From Heterohyrax brucei (taxonomy: Eukaryota > Chordata > Mammalia > Hyracoidea > Procaviidae): a stretch of 64,000 nt of DNA. Location: assembly GCA_028571685.1 (NCBI GenBank), contig CM053154.1, positions 2,110,501 through 2,174,500 on the forward strand. The letters run 5' to 3'. The position numbers and the translations under genes are program-made. Under the pieces are notes generated by a model. That model ran no database searches. It was not told where the DNA came from and was given only the letters and a program-made list of their open reading frames with translations. Positions 33,728-45,400 of this stretch are shown here, piece by piece; the first letter of the stretch is position 1; every line of letters begins with the position of its first letter.

Positions 33728-34985
33728 ACACCAGTAGAGGTGCGAGAAGACCAGGAAGCCCCCAGCCCCGGGGGAGCGGATTCTCTAAACCTCCGCTCTT
33801 CCTTTGTTGAGGGGAACTTACTACAGGTGCCCTGGAGAGGCTGGTGACCGCCTTGTTACAGACCCTGCTTCCCTTAAAAGCAGTTGTACGTGGGGGCAGA
33901 CAAAGTCATAGGAGTGTCCTCGGTGGCCCCCTAGCTTTGAACATCCTTGTGAACTCAGTGGCCAGCTGGCAGGTGGGTCTGGAAGACAGCTCAAGGCCCA
34001 CCAGCAGGGCGCTGGACCACCTCAGGTCTCACCTTCCACGCTCTGCGTCCATAGCAAATGTTGGTCCACACATGACCCACCATTCATCCCGCAGAGTGGC
34101 CTGGGCACCTTCCATGTTTGGGGGCTGGGCTTGGGGGGCAGTAACCTAGCAGGTGTGGTCTGATGTCGCCACTGAGGTCCTGCCTTTGGTAAACTCCAGC
34201 CTGTCTGCTCTCGCCCGGCACCCAGCGTGCTGCTTTGCTACATGTCCCCTCTGGAGGACTTGGCTGACAAGGCCACAGCATGACACAGGGCAGAGGGGAG
34301 GGTGGAAAGGAAGGATGTCGCGTGGGGTGAAGGGTGGCCCACCTGAGGGTGGTGGTGTGGGGCTGGGGTCGAGAGAGCAGGTGGCTGCTCCCTGATGGCT
34401 GCCCCCCGGATGCAGCCCTGTCCCTTGGTGCTGACTTTCACCTCTCATGGGATTGCCTTGTGTTCGTCTGTTGCTGACAGCGCTATTGGGGAGCAGGGGA
34501 GTCATTCGTTGTCGCCCCGTGCGACTGACCAAGGAGCTAAAAAGAAGTCCCAGGCATCTTGGAGGCCTCTGCAGTGCCCATGGCAGAGTGGCGGGCCTGG
34601 ATCTAGAACCTTCCTCCAGCAAGCCAGAGGACAGGGAGAGTGTCTTGGTCACCTAAAGGCCACCACTTGGCTGCCCTTGTCTCTTGTGGGAGGACAGGTG
34701 GTTCTCTTTTCCTTTCTGGAAGTGTATAGATTGATCTTTATTGCTGGTGTTCCGGAGTACGTCACTGATGTGTCCAGGTATCACTCTGTAGCCATTAAAT
34801 CTGGATCCACATGCTTCTGGGATTTTCAGAATGGTCTTTGATTGTTCCTCATGCTCTCTCTGGGCCTTTTATTAATTGGATGTTCTACTTTCTGGGCTGA
34901 TCTTATCTCTGTGTTTCTTAGATTTACCCTTTCTTTTAAAAATCTTCATTATATTCTTCTCTATTTCAGGACATGTCCTTCAAAC
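33728..34985. other. Unique DNA
   Basis: Single-copy sequence; 34680-34985 is AT-rich. The 168-codon minus-strand frame at 34146-34652 matches nothing I know. Confidence 0.5.
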
Positions 34986-35011
34986 ATGTCATTAAAAATA
35001 TTTTGCAGGCA

Positions 35012-35012
35012 C

Positions 35013-35058
<46 letters not shown>

Positions 35059-35097
35059 CATGTGCGCATGTGTGCACGCACACACACACACATGCGT
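35012..35097 (+). repeat. (TG)n followed by alternating and (CA)n sequence
   Basis: About 20 TG units, then atgcatgtgcgcatgtgtgc, then (CA)n to 35090. The TG arm and CA arm are mutually complementary around the alternating purine-pyrimidine centre. Confidence 0.95.
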
Positions 35098-36085
35098 GTA
35101 GAAGATTCCTGTTTTTGTAGTTGTTATGTTCTGTACATTCCCCACAATAACTGAGTTAGAAAGTACAGAGCCAACATTGTCCAGCCTCAGCTGGGACCAG
35201 GTGTGGCAGGTGAGGCAGTTTTTCCTGTCTGGGCGTGCCCATGTCCACAGATGAATGGGAAAGTGCAGTGAGGATTGATTTGGGGTTACAAATAAATATT
35301 AGTGAGCAGGTGAGTACCAAGGATGAATGTATGCAATGATTTTATGTGTGTCTGATACGGAAGTAGCTAGGGCTCTTAAATTTTCCTGTCCGTGGCCTGA
35401 GGTCGGCTGTGTCTTCCGGTCCTCTTCTCCTGTCGGTTGATCTTGCTCTTTCTGTGGCTGACTTCCACAATTCTGGCAACCTGAAGGGTGTAGTCGCACG
35501 GTAGAACCAGCCTGCAGAAAAGCTAGTTCTGACTCTACTCTGTGGGGAGGCACCTGGCTCTCTTGGGGGTGTCATTTTTACTCGAGGTTGGGGCCACATG
35601 GAGCCCACCTTTGGATGGTGGGATCTTAAAGGACAGACGTGGAGGGCCTTGTCCTGGATGGGCACCGGCTGCCCAGCTTGTTTCGACTTGCCTTTCCTTC
35701 ACTTGATTCGCCCTGCCCATGGGTGCAGACAGAGAGACAAGCCCACGGACTTCTTTTGGCGGGGATTTGTTTATTCACTCACTTTGTGTTTATCCACACC
35801 TCCAGCACTGGTTCAGCATCTGTTTTGTGCCAATCACTTATTCGATTTCAAGATTAGAAAGTGTGGCTTCTGTTTTCCATGGCTTGTAGCTAGGAAGCGG
35901 GTCCATTGAATGGGGCAGAATAGGCGCAAATACTGCAGCTAACACTGAAGGACAGAGAGACCTCTCCCCCCAGGCACACTGGAAGTGCAGGCACAGATGG
36001 GGAAGGGAGCGTGGGCCCTCTGGGAGAAGGGAGCGTGGGCCCTCTGGGAGAAGGGAAGGCGCTGCCGACAGGAAGGGTAGAGGCC
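35098..36085. other. Unique DNA, possible L2 remnant at 35765-35850
   Basis: Mostly single-copy. 35765-35850 (tttgtttattcactcactt ... gtgccaatcac) looks like a degraded L2 on the minus strand. 36006-36053 is a two-unit exact repeat with a 24-bp period. No gene recognised. Confidence 0.45.
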
Positions 36086-36087
36086 TC

Positions 36088-36605
36088 TGTTGTTGTTCGG
36101 TGCCACTGAACCTAGCGCATGGTGGCCCAGTGCCCAGCGGAAGGAGACACCACCCTGCCCTGTGCCGGCCTCATGACTCTCGCTACGTCTGAGCCCTTCG
36201 GGGCAGTGGTTGTATCAATGCATCCAGCTGAAGGGCTCCCTCGTTTTCAGTGGCCCCCTACTTTACCAAGCACGATGGCCTTCTCCGGGGACCGCTCGCT
36301 TCTTGACAACGTGGACAGAGTACTGGGAACCAAGCCTCACTCTCTGCTTCTAAGGAATGCTCTGGCTGTGCTTCTTCCAAGACAGACTTGTTTGTTCTCC
36401 TGGCAGTCCAAGTGTGTTCAGTGTTCGTAACCAACACTAGAGTTCAAAGGCATCGATTCTCAGGTCTGTCTTATTCATTTTCCAGCATTCACCTGCATAG
36501 AGGGAGGTTGAAAATACCATGGCTTCGATCAGGGCTACCTTTGTTCACAAAGTGAGATTTTAGGTTTTTTAACACTTGAAAGAAGTCTTTCGCAGCAGCA
36601 GCAGC
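36088..36605 (-). mobile_element. RTE LINE 3' fragment
   Basis: Minus-strand fragment with tail-region landmarks ttgttgttcggtgccactga, tttaccaagcacgatggcct, tctaaggaatgctctggctg, cttccaagacagacttgttt and attcattttccagcattcac. It ends in a short GCA run at 36590-36608. No catalytic region present. Confidence 0.85.
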
Positions 36606-36609
36606 AGTG

Positions 36610-37735
36610 GTGTCTAGAAGGCGAGGGTGGCCTGGGCCAGGCAGGAACGGGGAGAGTGTGGGAAGTCAGGCGGAAGCCCATGGCTCAGCATCCTGGGAGT
36701 CACAGCCTGAGCAGAGCCTGCCGAGCAGACACAGGCTGGCCACTGAGGCAGGGTCATCACTGGCCCCGATTAGCTGGGCCCTCGACTGCTGGGGCTGGTG
36801 TGAGTGCATGGCAGCCAGGAACCCTGAAGAAGTGGCCCTGCCTCTCAAGGACTCACAAACACTCCACCCAGTGGTTTCAGTATAAGATGTCAGGAGACTG
36901 GAAACGGACAGGGTGCTCTGGGACCACAGGCCACAGGACGCCTGTGCCACATGAAAGGTCACAATCAGCATGAGGAGGAGTTTGGAGAGCAGGAGTCAAC
37001 CAGCGAGGAAAGAGGTGCGAAGCCGTTCCGGAGCACTCGGATACCGACTCACGAAATGGCAGTGTGTGCTGGTGGTGGAAAAGCTGGGTGGCGGGGAGCT
37101 GAGGGTACCGGATACACAGGGAAGAGGGGAACTCTACTGCCCCGTCGAAGGTGAGAAGCCCCTGAAAGGGACCAGGCAAAGGAGGCCACAGTCAGGCTCC
37201 TGATGGCGGCGCTGGCTTTACAGGCAGGCAGTTCAGGTTCTGGTTCACAGAGAGCCAGCCCGCTTGGTAACGAGCTCAGCAGATCCGGAATGAGGTGAGC
37301 CCAAGATAAGCACGTTCGCGGGAGTGTTTATTAAACACAGGGTCTGTTTTCTACCAAATGCTTCGTGCTAGAGTGTATGATTTATTGCTTTTAATTTTTA
37401 ATACCTTTTTAAAATATTCATTAAAAATGTAAGTCCCCTGGAAACAGTCTTCGCTACCATAGCCCAAAGGAAGCCTTGTCTCGGGCAGAGCCAAACAGAA
37501 CAGAAGGAGTTGGGGTCTCCTCCCCATCACTCAGCGGCTTGCCTGCTCCTGTCACAAAAACGCGTGTTGCATGTGCGGGGCTGCGCTGAGCTCTGGCGGC
37601 CCGGGCAGCGTCGTTCTTGCGCTGGCGCGTGGTTGCCTCTGACGCCCCACCAAGTCACAGTGCACAGCCTGAGGATGCCGACCAGCGCTGGGAGCCCAGC
37701 GTGGAGGGTTTTGTTCCTCAGCCCCCACCAGCCTT
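36610..37735. other. Unique DNA
   Basis: Single-copy sequence; 37310-37430 is AT-rich. No gene recognised. Confidence 0.5.
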
Positions 37736-37739
37736 CCCA

Positions 37740-37985
37740 AGCCTGTATTCGTTAAAGGTTATGTTTGCCTTAAACTAATTAAAGCTATTTGTATCAAATG
37801 GCTGGGATAACTTCCCTCCTGAAAATAAAGAAAATAACGGAAAGAAGTTTGAAAAAAAAAAAAGCATGACTTAATTTCATCAACTGAGATGAGAACTGCA
37901 CTATTAATTTTATTACATCTAAATGTGAGAATAAATCAGCTAGGGAGGACTGCATTTTCATATAGATTAGTCTGCAAAACATCAG
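37740..37985. promoter_or_regulatory. Candidate conserved non-coding element
   Basis: AT-rich unique block with dense homeodomain-type cores: taaactaattaaagctattt, actattaattttattacatc, atagattagtctg, and a GATA-type ggctgggataac. No repeat family or open frame explains it. The composition resembles developmental enhancers, but conservation cannot be tested from one sequence. Confidence 0.35.
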
Positions 37986-38404
37986 CGCTGACTCGACACG
38001 GGCTCTGGGAGTGAAACGAGCCACCCGCACTGGAGCGGCGTGCACGTCGATCGGAGGGCTGCCCCCGCCGAGTACGCAGAGGGGTGTGTGGGGCCCCACG
38101 GAGAGCACGTTTTATTTCAGTCCTGTGGAGCTGCAGGACACGTAAGGACACTTTTGTGTGCTGGGTACACACCCGCGTGAGTACCCGTTCGTTTAAATCA
38201 TGTGAATGGGTTGGCTTAGGAACATTTATCACAAGGCATGGTTTAGAGCAAACAGAGTTTTTAAAATAAATGTCTATTAACTTTCAAATTATATGCCTGC
38301 TGAGGCTCTCCTGCATGAAGCTCCCTGCTCAGTGCAGAGGACACAAAGACACTGAATGTGCCCCCAAGAATCTCACCGCTTTTTTAATATGTGCTGGGTG
38401 TGTA
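37986..38404. other. Unique DNA with a small CpG-rich patch
   Basis: 37980-38110 contains a dozen or so CpGs (for example gtgcacgtcgatcggagggc), fewer than in the island at 55620. The remainder is AT-rich single-copy sequence. Confidence 0.4.
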
Positions 38405-38556
38405 TTTGGAGCCCGGCTGCACAGTGGTTAAGAACACCGAAAGGTCAGCAGTTTGAATCCAGCAGCCATTCCTTGCAAACCCTATGAGACAGTTCTATTT
38501 GGTCTTACAGGGTCATTAAGAGCCAGAATTACTTGGAAGGCAACAGGTTTTAAGCT
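38405..38556 (+). repeat. AfroSINE
   Basis: Plus-strand copy with a good head (ggctgcacagtggttaagaa) and B-box region (aggtcagcagtttgaatcca), then ttccttgcaaaccctatgag and the tail gggtcattaagagccagaat. Confidence 0.9.
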
Positions 38557-38673
38557 ATGTTTTCCTCTCTTCCGTGCAACACAATGCAAGCTGTATTTTC
38601 ATTAAGAGCGTGAAGAAATCCTTCAGAGATTGCTTCTTGTGCCCACTTATTTAAGAGTAACTAAGGACCTAGA

Positions 38674-39290
38674 ATGCTTGATTTTCAGCATGAAAACACA
38701 CTTATACATACATACCGTGTGTATACACATGGAGCCTGTACACACGTGGGCCATATGCACAGGCACATTACATTATGCATAATTACCATACATACACGCC
38801 CGAACACAGGCTGCGCTTATACACATGCACACATACGTGTACACATATTACACCATGCACAAACACATAGGCCATATGCACACACATAACATGCATGCAC
38901 ACACACATTCCATGTGTCCACACACATATACCATGTGTGCACACATGGGCTACATGCACACACACAGGCACACCATGTGTACCCGCACATTTACCATGCC
39001 CATGTAAACACACAGGCCACACACACATACACAAGCAGGCACATATGCCGCATGCACACAGACATACATAAACACATGTACCATGGGCACACATACACAG
39101 GCCAGATGTACACACATGTACACATGTGATGCACATGCCACATGCGACGTGTGTACAAACATACCACAGGTACACACACCACACACACCTGCAAGTACAC
39201 ACATAGGCTGCATGCACACGCCCCACACATAGACACACAAGCCACCTGAGCACACACTCTCACACCCACACACAGTGATTCATATGGAGA
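38674..39290 (+). repeat. Degenerate CA-rich array
   Basis: About 600 bases of interrupted CACACA/CATGCACA with frequent ccatgtg and caggcaca interruptions. The frames are low-complexity on both strands. Confidence 0.9.
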
Positions 39291-39727
39291 CACCATGGTG
39301 TCAGAACAATTCTGATTTCTCGGTCCTCATGTGCAGCGGCCTCTCACATCAGTGGTGACACTCACGGAGGCAGGGATAGTCTTTCTCAGTGTATGCACAA
39401 AGAGCTGTCAGACATTCCTGAGAATGTTGATGACAGTCTCATTGCCACCACAGCCTCTCAGAGGACCTGGCTGGAGGGACACACTGTGTTCTGCTAGGGT
39501 GGTAACTGGAGCGAGAGGGCTGAGTCTGCAGGTGTGGCAGGCAGGGTTGCAGAGGGCCTCTTCCCTGCTCTCGGCCTGTGGTAGGGGCAACAGGCCTCGG
39601 GGTTCTGGCAGGCTGGCTGAGGATGGCTGCTCGGCCGGCAGTCACTAGAACCACTGGACGGGGGCCGAGCTGGGCAGACACCAAGTTCCTCTGCTCATGG
39701 CCCATCCCCTCCTCGTGGCACTGCTCC
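39291..39727. other. Unique DNA
   Basis: Single-copy sequence. Part of a 230-codon minus-strand frame (39439-40131) lies here, but it is Pro/Ala/Ser/Arg-rich and unlike known proteins. Confidence 0.5.
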
Positions 39728-39835
39728 TCCCATTCTGCTGGCGGAGGAGGAATGGAACTCAGAGAGGCCGAGCTGGTGTCCTCACACCGAGGTCCAGGAA
39801 GCAGCTGAGCCAGGACTGGATGCCCAGGCCTGTGG
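39728..39835 (-). repeat. MIR SINE
   Basis: Segments ctcagagaggccgagctgg and agctgagccaggactggatg follow the MIR core on the minus strand. Confidence 0.65.
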
Positions 39836-40303
39836 GAATGCAGACCCCAGGCCTCTGCTTGAACTAGACGGTGACCTCTCTGAGTAACAAGGACGGGAGA
39901 GTGGTTGCTTGTCTTTACTGGATCCCTGGCCCACCTGGCCAGGTGAAGGGAGGGGGCGGCCCATTCAGGGAGGGCAGCTGTGCAGGCTGCGACCTCCCTA
40001 CATCGAGCCTCACCTTCCGGGGCCCCGAGAGCTGAGCCACCTGCACCTCCTGAGCCCCCGGCCGGGATCCCTGAGCCGCGGCTTCTCCGTGCCGACAGAG
40101 CATTTCCACAGAGCTCCGTCCACGGGGTCACTCACCACTAACCTGACTGTCACAGGGGTGGGGTTCCTGCAATTCTGTGACCCCCAGGCTGCTAACCACA
40201 GATTTTGACTGGAGTTTGCTCTTGAAGTTACTGGGTAAAATGCGTGAGGGAAAGGGGTCCTCCGCAAGGCCCTGCTGGAAGAGCCTCACCCGCTCCTTAC
40301 ATG

Positions 40304-40369
40304 AGTGACGCACCTCGTGCGTCACTTCGGAGCACAGGGAGATGCCCCTCCGCTGGCTCTGTGACGTCA
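40304..40369. promoter_or_regulatory. Cluster of cAMP-response-element motifs
   Basis: 40304-40326 is a perfect 10-bp inverted repeat (agtgacgcac and gtgcgtcact) around a three-base loop, presenting two opposed TGACGCA half-sites. The full palindrome TGACGTCA, the consensus CREB/ATF site, follows at 40362-40369. Each contains a CpG, which is normally lost quickly outside protected regions. A TTATTAAA stretch follows at 40371. Function is inferred from motif only. Confidence 0.5.
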
Positions 40370-40624
40370 CTTATTAAAGAAGCAATGTGGGTGACAGACT
40401 AGACGCCTACCTGGAGCATCGATAACGAGGCTGCTGTTTCGGAAGGGCGCCTGTGGGCTCGGGGGTGGCGAGTCGCTGTCATGCTGGGGGGGCAGGGAGC
40501 GGGGGTTGCCTGCGAACCTGCGTCTTCTTTCGAGACCACTCCACGGGTCTCGTCCTAGCCGGCCTCCTTGTTACCTGGCATTGGTCCAGGAAGATACCAC
40601 TAAGCACCCATAACTGTCGTATGT

Positions 40625-40990
40625 GAGACCGCAGTGGTGGCTCTGGGCTGGAATTCTCGCCTTCCACCCTGGAGACCCAGGTTTGATTCCCAGACAGTGC
40701 CTGGTGTGCACAGCCACCTTCCATCCACGGTGGAAGCTGGCATGTTGAGTGAGCACTGCTGCCATCCATCCACGGGGCAAGCTGGCATTTGGGGCACACA
40801 CGGCTGCCGTCCGTCCATGGTGGACCTGTTTCAGGGGAGCTTGCGATCTACTTCTGAAAATCAGCTGAGGGAAATCCCGTGGATCATAAGCTTCCGATGT
40901 GCGACAATCACGGGGTAAGGCACGGCCAGGAGATGCTCCCTTCCGTGCTGTGGTCACCGCCCGTCGGGTCAGCAGCTAACCAAGCAGCAT
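40625..40990 (+). repeat. SINE with a tRNA-Gly-like head
   Basis: 40630-40702 resembles a tRNA-Gly gene (ggaattctcgccttccaccc, then ggtttgattcccagacagtg). Acceptor-stem pairing is broken, so it is not a functional tRNA. The body carries ccatccacggtggaagctgg, gagcttgcgatctacttctg and atcccgtggatcataagctt, ending in an RTE-type tail (ccgtcgggtcagcagctaac). I recall this as another afrotherian SINE form. Confidence 0.85.
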
Positions 40991-41796
40991 TGTTTATAGC
41001 ACTGTCTGACTCTTGAGTCCGTGATCTCACTGAACTTGACATAGGTGAGCCTGCACGCTGCAGTCCCCTGGGAAACTGTCACACGAGGGGTCCTGCCACG
41101 ATATGAGATGGAATCCCAGGGCCCGTCACCCGCTGGGGTGTCCAGTGCTGCACTTGGGCTTGTCTGTGTGTCTCGGGCTTTGCTGTCAAGACTCCAAGCT
41201 CCTGTGAAAGCAGCCGTGTCTGTCAAAGCCCCAGGAGGGCCCAAAGACAAATGGGAAGGTCCCAAGACAGAAGGAGGAAAGATATCTAATGATTGTCCAT
41301 GTGCAGAGCAGCTGATTCGATAAAAACCGCCGCAGTCAGGGTTTGTTTTTAGAGAACAGAGAAGAATTAGGGACAAGCTTTAAACCACAGCCAAGTGGTC
41401 AAGGGGTGGACAGTCTGCGGTCCAGAGTGTCAGCACCATCCCAGACCCGGAGAAGCTGGCATGTGGCCCTAGAGCAGGCGTCTGTGGAGACGTGGTGGTG
41501 GATGCCAGTTTGGAGTAACTTGTGGCGCCCTCCCTTCCTCCTGCTCATCTCTCCACCCGTCAGCTGACGCTGGTCCTGTTTCTGCTCTGTGATGCACCCC
41601 AACACGTGGGCAGGACTAGGATGCCTGTAGGGTGAGGAGTATGGCACACACAGCCCTTCTGACCAACTGCTGTGGAAGATATCCATGTAGCCTTGGGGTC
41701 AGATGGGACCTTATCACGACAGGGGAGACACTACACTTGGGGACAGTTCTCCATGATGTCCTTACTGCTAAGACAGTGCGTTGTGCTTCTGCGTTT
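40991..41796. other. Unique DNA
   Basis: Single-copy sequence. No gene recognised. Confidence 0.5.
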
Positions 41797-41962
41797 ATAA
41801 TAACCCTTTGCCATCTCGTCAATTCTGACTCACAGTGATCCTCTAAGACAGAGTAGAACTGCCCCATGGGGTTTCCAAGGAGTCGCTGGTGGATTCGAAC
41901 TGCTGACGTTTAGGTTGGCAGTAGTTTTTAACGTAGTTTTTAACGCCACCAGGGCTCTGTGT
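41797..41962 (-). repeat. AfroSINE
   Basis: Minus-strand copy: ccatctcgtcaattctgact, agagtagaactgccccatgg, gtggattcgaactgctgacg. A short local duplication (agtttttaacgt) sits in the head. Confidence 0.92.
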
Positions 41963-42039
41963 TTATAATAGAGACACTTTAGGTTTGGGTGTCTCCTTCA
42001 GAAAAAAAAAAAAAACTGTAATTAGTTGGTAGATAGTGA

Positions 42040-42470
42040 GTAGACTGCTAGTGAGTTGACTCTGACCTTATGGGAACAGAAGGAAACATCATGTGGTCCT
42101 GTGCTGCCTCCAGGACAGCTGGCTTGTTCCGGTCCGTTTTGGCAGTGACTGTGACAGTCCATCTCCTCAAGAGTCTCCCACAGCCTCACTTCACCCAGCA
42201 TGGTGTCCTCCTCCAGCGATCGATCCCTCCTGATGACATGGTCAGAGGAAGCCAGTCTGACGGTGTCCTGTTGGGATTCACAGGGTTTCCCCCGGCTTTT
42301 GAAAGTAGGTGGCTAGACCTTTCTCTCTATACCATCTTAGTCTGGGAGCTCAGCTGAAACCTGCTCACCATAGGGGACCTTGCTGGCATCTGAAACCCCA
42401 GTGACATAGCTTCTAGCATCCCAACACCCAAGCCACCACAGCATGATAGACAGATGGACAGTGGTAGAAA
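42040..42470 (-). repeat. SINE with a long RTE-derived 3' tail
   Basis: The left 200 bases resemble the RTE LINE 3' end (tcacccagcatggtgtcctc, gatcgatccctcctgatgac). The right part is SINE body (ttagtctgggagctcagctg, aaacctgctcaccatagggg, acccaagccaccacagcatg). The same order recurs at 49622, so this looks like one composite family and not a chance nesting. Confidence 0.7.
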
Positions 42471-42479
42471 AATGTACAC

Positions 42480-45400
42480 TGCTGACATTGTGCTTGTCCA
42501 CTTCTGCGGACATCTGCCAGCTTTTCCCCCCCTCTTCCCTGCGGGCCAGAGAGTGACGCAGGGAGCTGTGAGCGTACAAGCAACGTGGGTGTCTTCTGTG
42601 ACAGCCTGCGCTGCACCGTCGCACACCACCCTTCTTGTGTGTACATGGGTACATGTGTGTCTACATGCGTGAAGCTGCCACCTCACAGGTAGATGGCTCC
42701 CTAAGCCCTGGTGCCAACCCAAGTCACCCGGGTGATGGTGGCGGCCAGCCCAGGTGTGACCTGCATGGTAGCCGGCTGGGCAGTGATACCCGTGTGACCA
42801 GATGTGGCATGCTCACACCTGGGGCCCAGTGGCACATGGGTGGCTGTTTCCTTTCGTCTGGTGCTGCTGCCCCGTCCTGCCGGGAATGCCGGTGCTGACA
42901 CAGGGGCTCACGCTGGCACGGAGAGTGGCTGTACGCTCTCAGGAAAGGCTGAATGCCACACTGTGTGGTCCCTGCACCTGAGCCAGGGACACCTGGACCC
43001 TTGGGTCTGCCAGGTCACCTCCTCCTGCCTTCCCCCTCTGGTTTCGCCCATATCTCATCCCCGCTGCTCCTGGTCCAGGTTTGAGGGGCCACCTTGCTTT
43101 GCTCCTCACACCTTTGACTCGAGAGTCCGCGGGAGATTTCGGTACCTTGAGTTGGACCCGACTCGATAGCGGTGGGCTTAGTTTGGGGGTTTCTTGTGGA
43201 AATCATTACCGTCAATGTGTCTGTTGCCTTTCTGATCTATTTTTGAAGGATTGGATCTATGGCCACTGTTGTTGAAGGTGCGCTCACTGAACATTTCAAG
43301 TACCCATTTTCTATGTTGTGATTAAAGTTGCAGGTATCTGTCCTGCCCCTGCTGGTGGGCTTGGTGCCATGGTGCAGAAACCAGTGAGACTTTGTTCCCA
43401 ACCCCAAGGGTCTGCAGCTTGGTCAGGAAGTCCCAGAGCTACAATGCCTCTTATGAATACTGTGCCCCAAGCCTGTGCCTTTTCCAGGACTCGGGGGTTC
43501 TGGGATTCCGCCAGCAAGCCTGAGGCCTAGGTAGGGCACATGTGGCCTGGAGACACTCAGGTGGAAAAAGATGGATGATGTTCCTTCACCTCCGGCAAGG
43601 GGACCTCACATCCCCCTACCCCCCTGTCACCCTGCCCAGCCCAGTTCCTCCCATCCACGAACCCTACCCGAAGACTTGTTCTGTCCCTGCCTCCACTTAG
43701 CATCCTTCCCTCCCTCCCTCCTTCCACCCACTCCCTCATTCACTCCTTCATTCATTCCCTGGTGGTGTGTCAGGTCCATCTGGCTTCTGCGGAACCCGTG
43801 GGTAGCAGGTACCAGGGGAAGCCGTTTGCAGAGTCATTTTGGACCGTGATTGGCGCTGTTGCGCACCAGGTGATGGGAGCTGGTGGGGAATCAGTGCCTG
43901 GGTTGGGAAAATCACCCACAGAGCATCCCTGCATGTCTGTCCTGCTGCTGGTGCTCAGCAAGCTGGGGCCTTGGCCAGGCCACTCTCCCCGAGGTTCTGG
44001 AGTGGCTGCTGAACAACCCACCCATGCACAGGGTGGTCCCAGCGGTCACTCCCCTGCACTGTGGGCACAGCGAGGCGAGGCGTGAGCGGAGTCCCCAGGC
44101 TACGGTCCTTCCAAGGGAGGAAGCAGCAAGCATAGACTACCATCCGTGTTACAACCTTTGTTCCTGCGGGGAAAGGCGAGGTGTTAAGAGTGGGTGGAAA
44201 ATTAATTCTCTGTGCAGCCTGTCAACTTGGGGAAATCACTCCCTATGAAAAATTTAAGAGGACTCAGAAATGATTTGCCGTTTATATGAAAATAATCTTC
44301 AGCTAGAGCGGAGTTCAGTGAGGTGCTCTCCAGACTTCATTCACAGACTTGAGCGGAGCAGGAGTGGGAGGACCAGGCCCACAATTGCAGGGACAGCCCA
44401 CCTGCAGCCCTGGCCCAGGCAGGTGACCTGCCCTAGCTGGCTCTCCAGCCCTGCCCGACATACAGAACACCTTGGCCATCAGACATCTTTCTGAGCCGTC
44501 AGTGCAGAGCTGGAAAGACTCCTCCAGAAACACCCAGGAGGTAGGTGCCAGGCCATCTCATCCCTGGGGGAGGCCACCTGAGGAAACTGCCTGCCAACAG
44601 CTGCAGCTATGACATAGCCTTCATTCCTGTCACCCTCATTGCTCCTGTGGAATTGTCTGTTCAAGGCCATGGTTCTCAATGTGATCAGCTCTCTGGGCCA
44701 GTAACTGTGGCATGGGGGGATGTGTCCTCATATTCCAAGTTGGCTGGACATTGGCTCAGTGGCCAGTCCATCGTCCAGTCCTTCCGACTGGTGGCTTGAC
44801 ATACCCAGCTGAACTCGCTGCTCTGAGAGGTCAGATGCAGTGATAGGGACCAGAGACCCCTGTGTGCCTCCCCAGGTGAGAAGGAGAGAGGCGACCCTTT
44901 CTGGGAAAGGGCCCCAGCACCGCAGAGCCCTGGTGGTCACTTGCCGTAGCTTCCTGTGCCCCTACAATCCTGAAAGAAGCCCAGTGCTGGGAGGAGGAGG
45001 GGGAGTTCCTAGGAGCTCTGTGCTCCGCCCCTCCTCCTTCCGGACCCTGCACTGGTGGTCTGCAGCCCACAGCGACGCTCAACGGTGAGACTCAAGCCAC
45101 CTGGCTTTATCCTGAGGACACAACATGGAGTTGGGATGGGCCACCATCTGTCAGGAAGGGGCTGGCCTGCCTGGGAAAGGTAAGAATGAGATTAAGGAGT
45201 GTCCCCTTCTCCCACCATCTGTCCTCAGGGCTCTGTACCTGTCACCCAGCAGCATGCACATCCTCTCCAACACACCACAGTCCAAGGACCCCTGTCTTCG
45301 GACTTTTGTCATGCAGTCATTTGTTTTTAAGTCCTGGAGTCTGTCAGCCAGGCTGGCATCCCAGGCTCATTTCCCAGCTGGGCAGCAGTCAGGCGGGACT

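Noticed and set aside
39439-40131. 230-codon minus-strand frame
   Set aside because: It is GC-driven, overlaps a MIR relic, has a competing frame on the plus strand and shows no recognisable domain.
40630-40702. Possible tRNA-Gly gene
   Set aside because: The acceptor stem does not pair well and the sequence runs straight into a SINE body with an RTE-type tail, so it is a SINE head.
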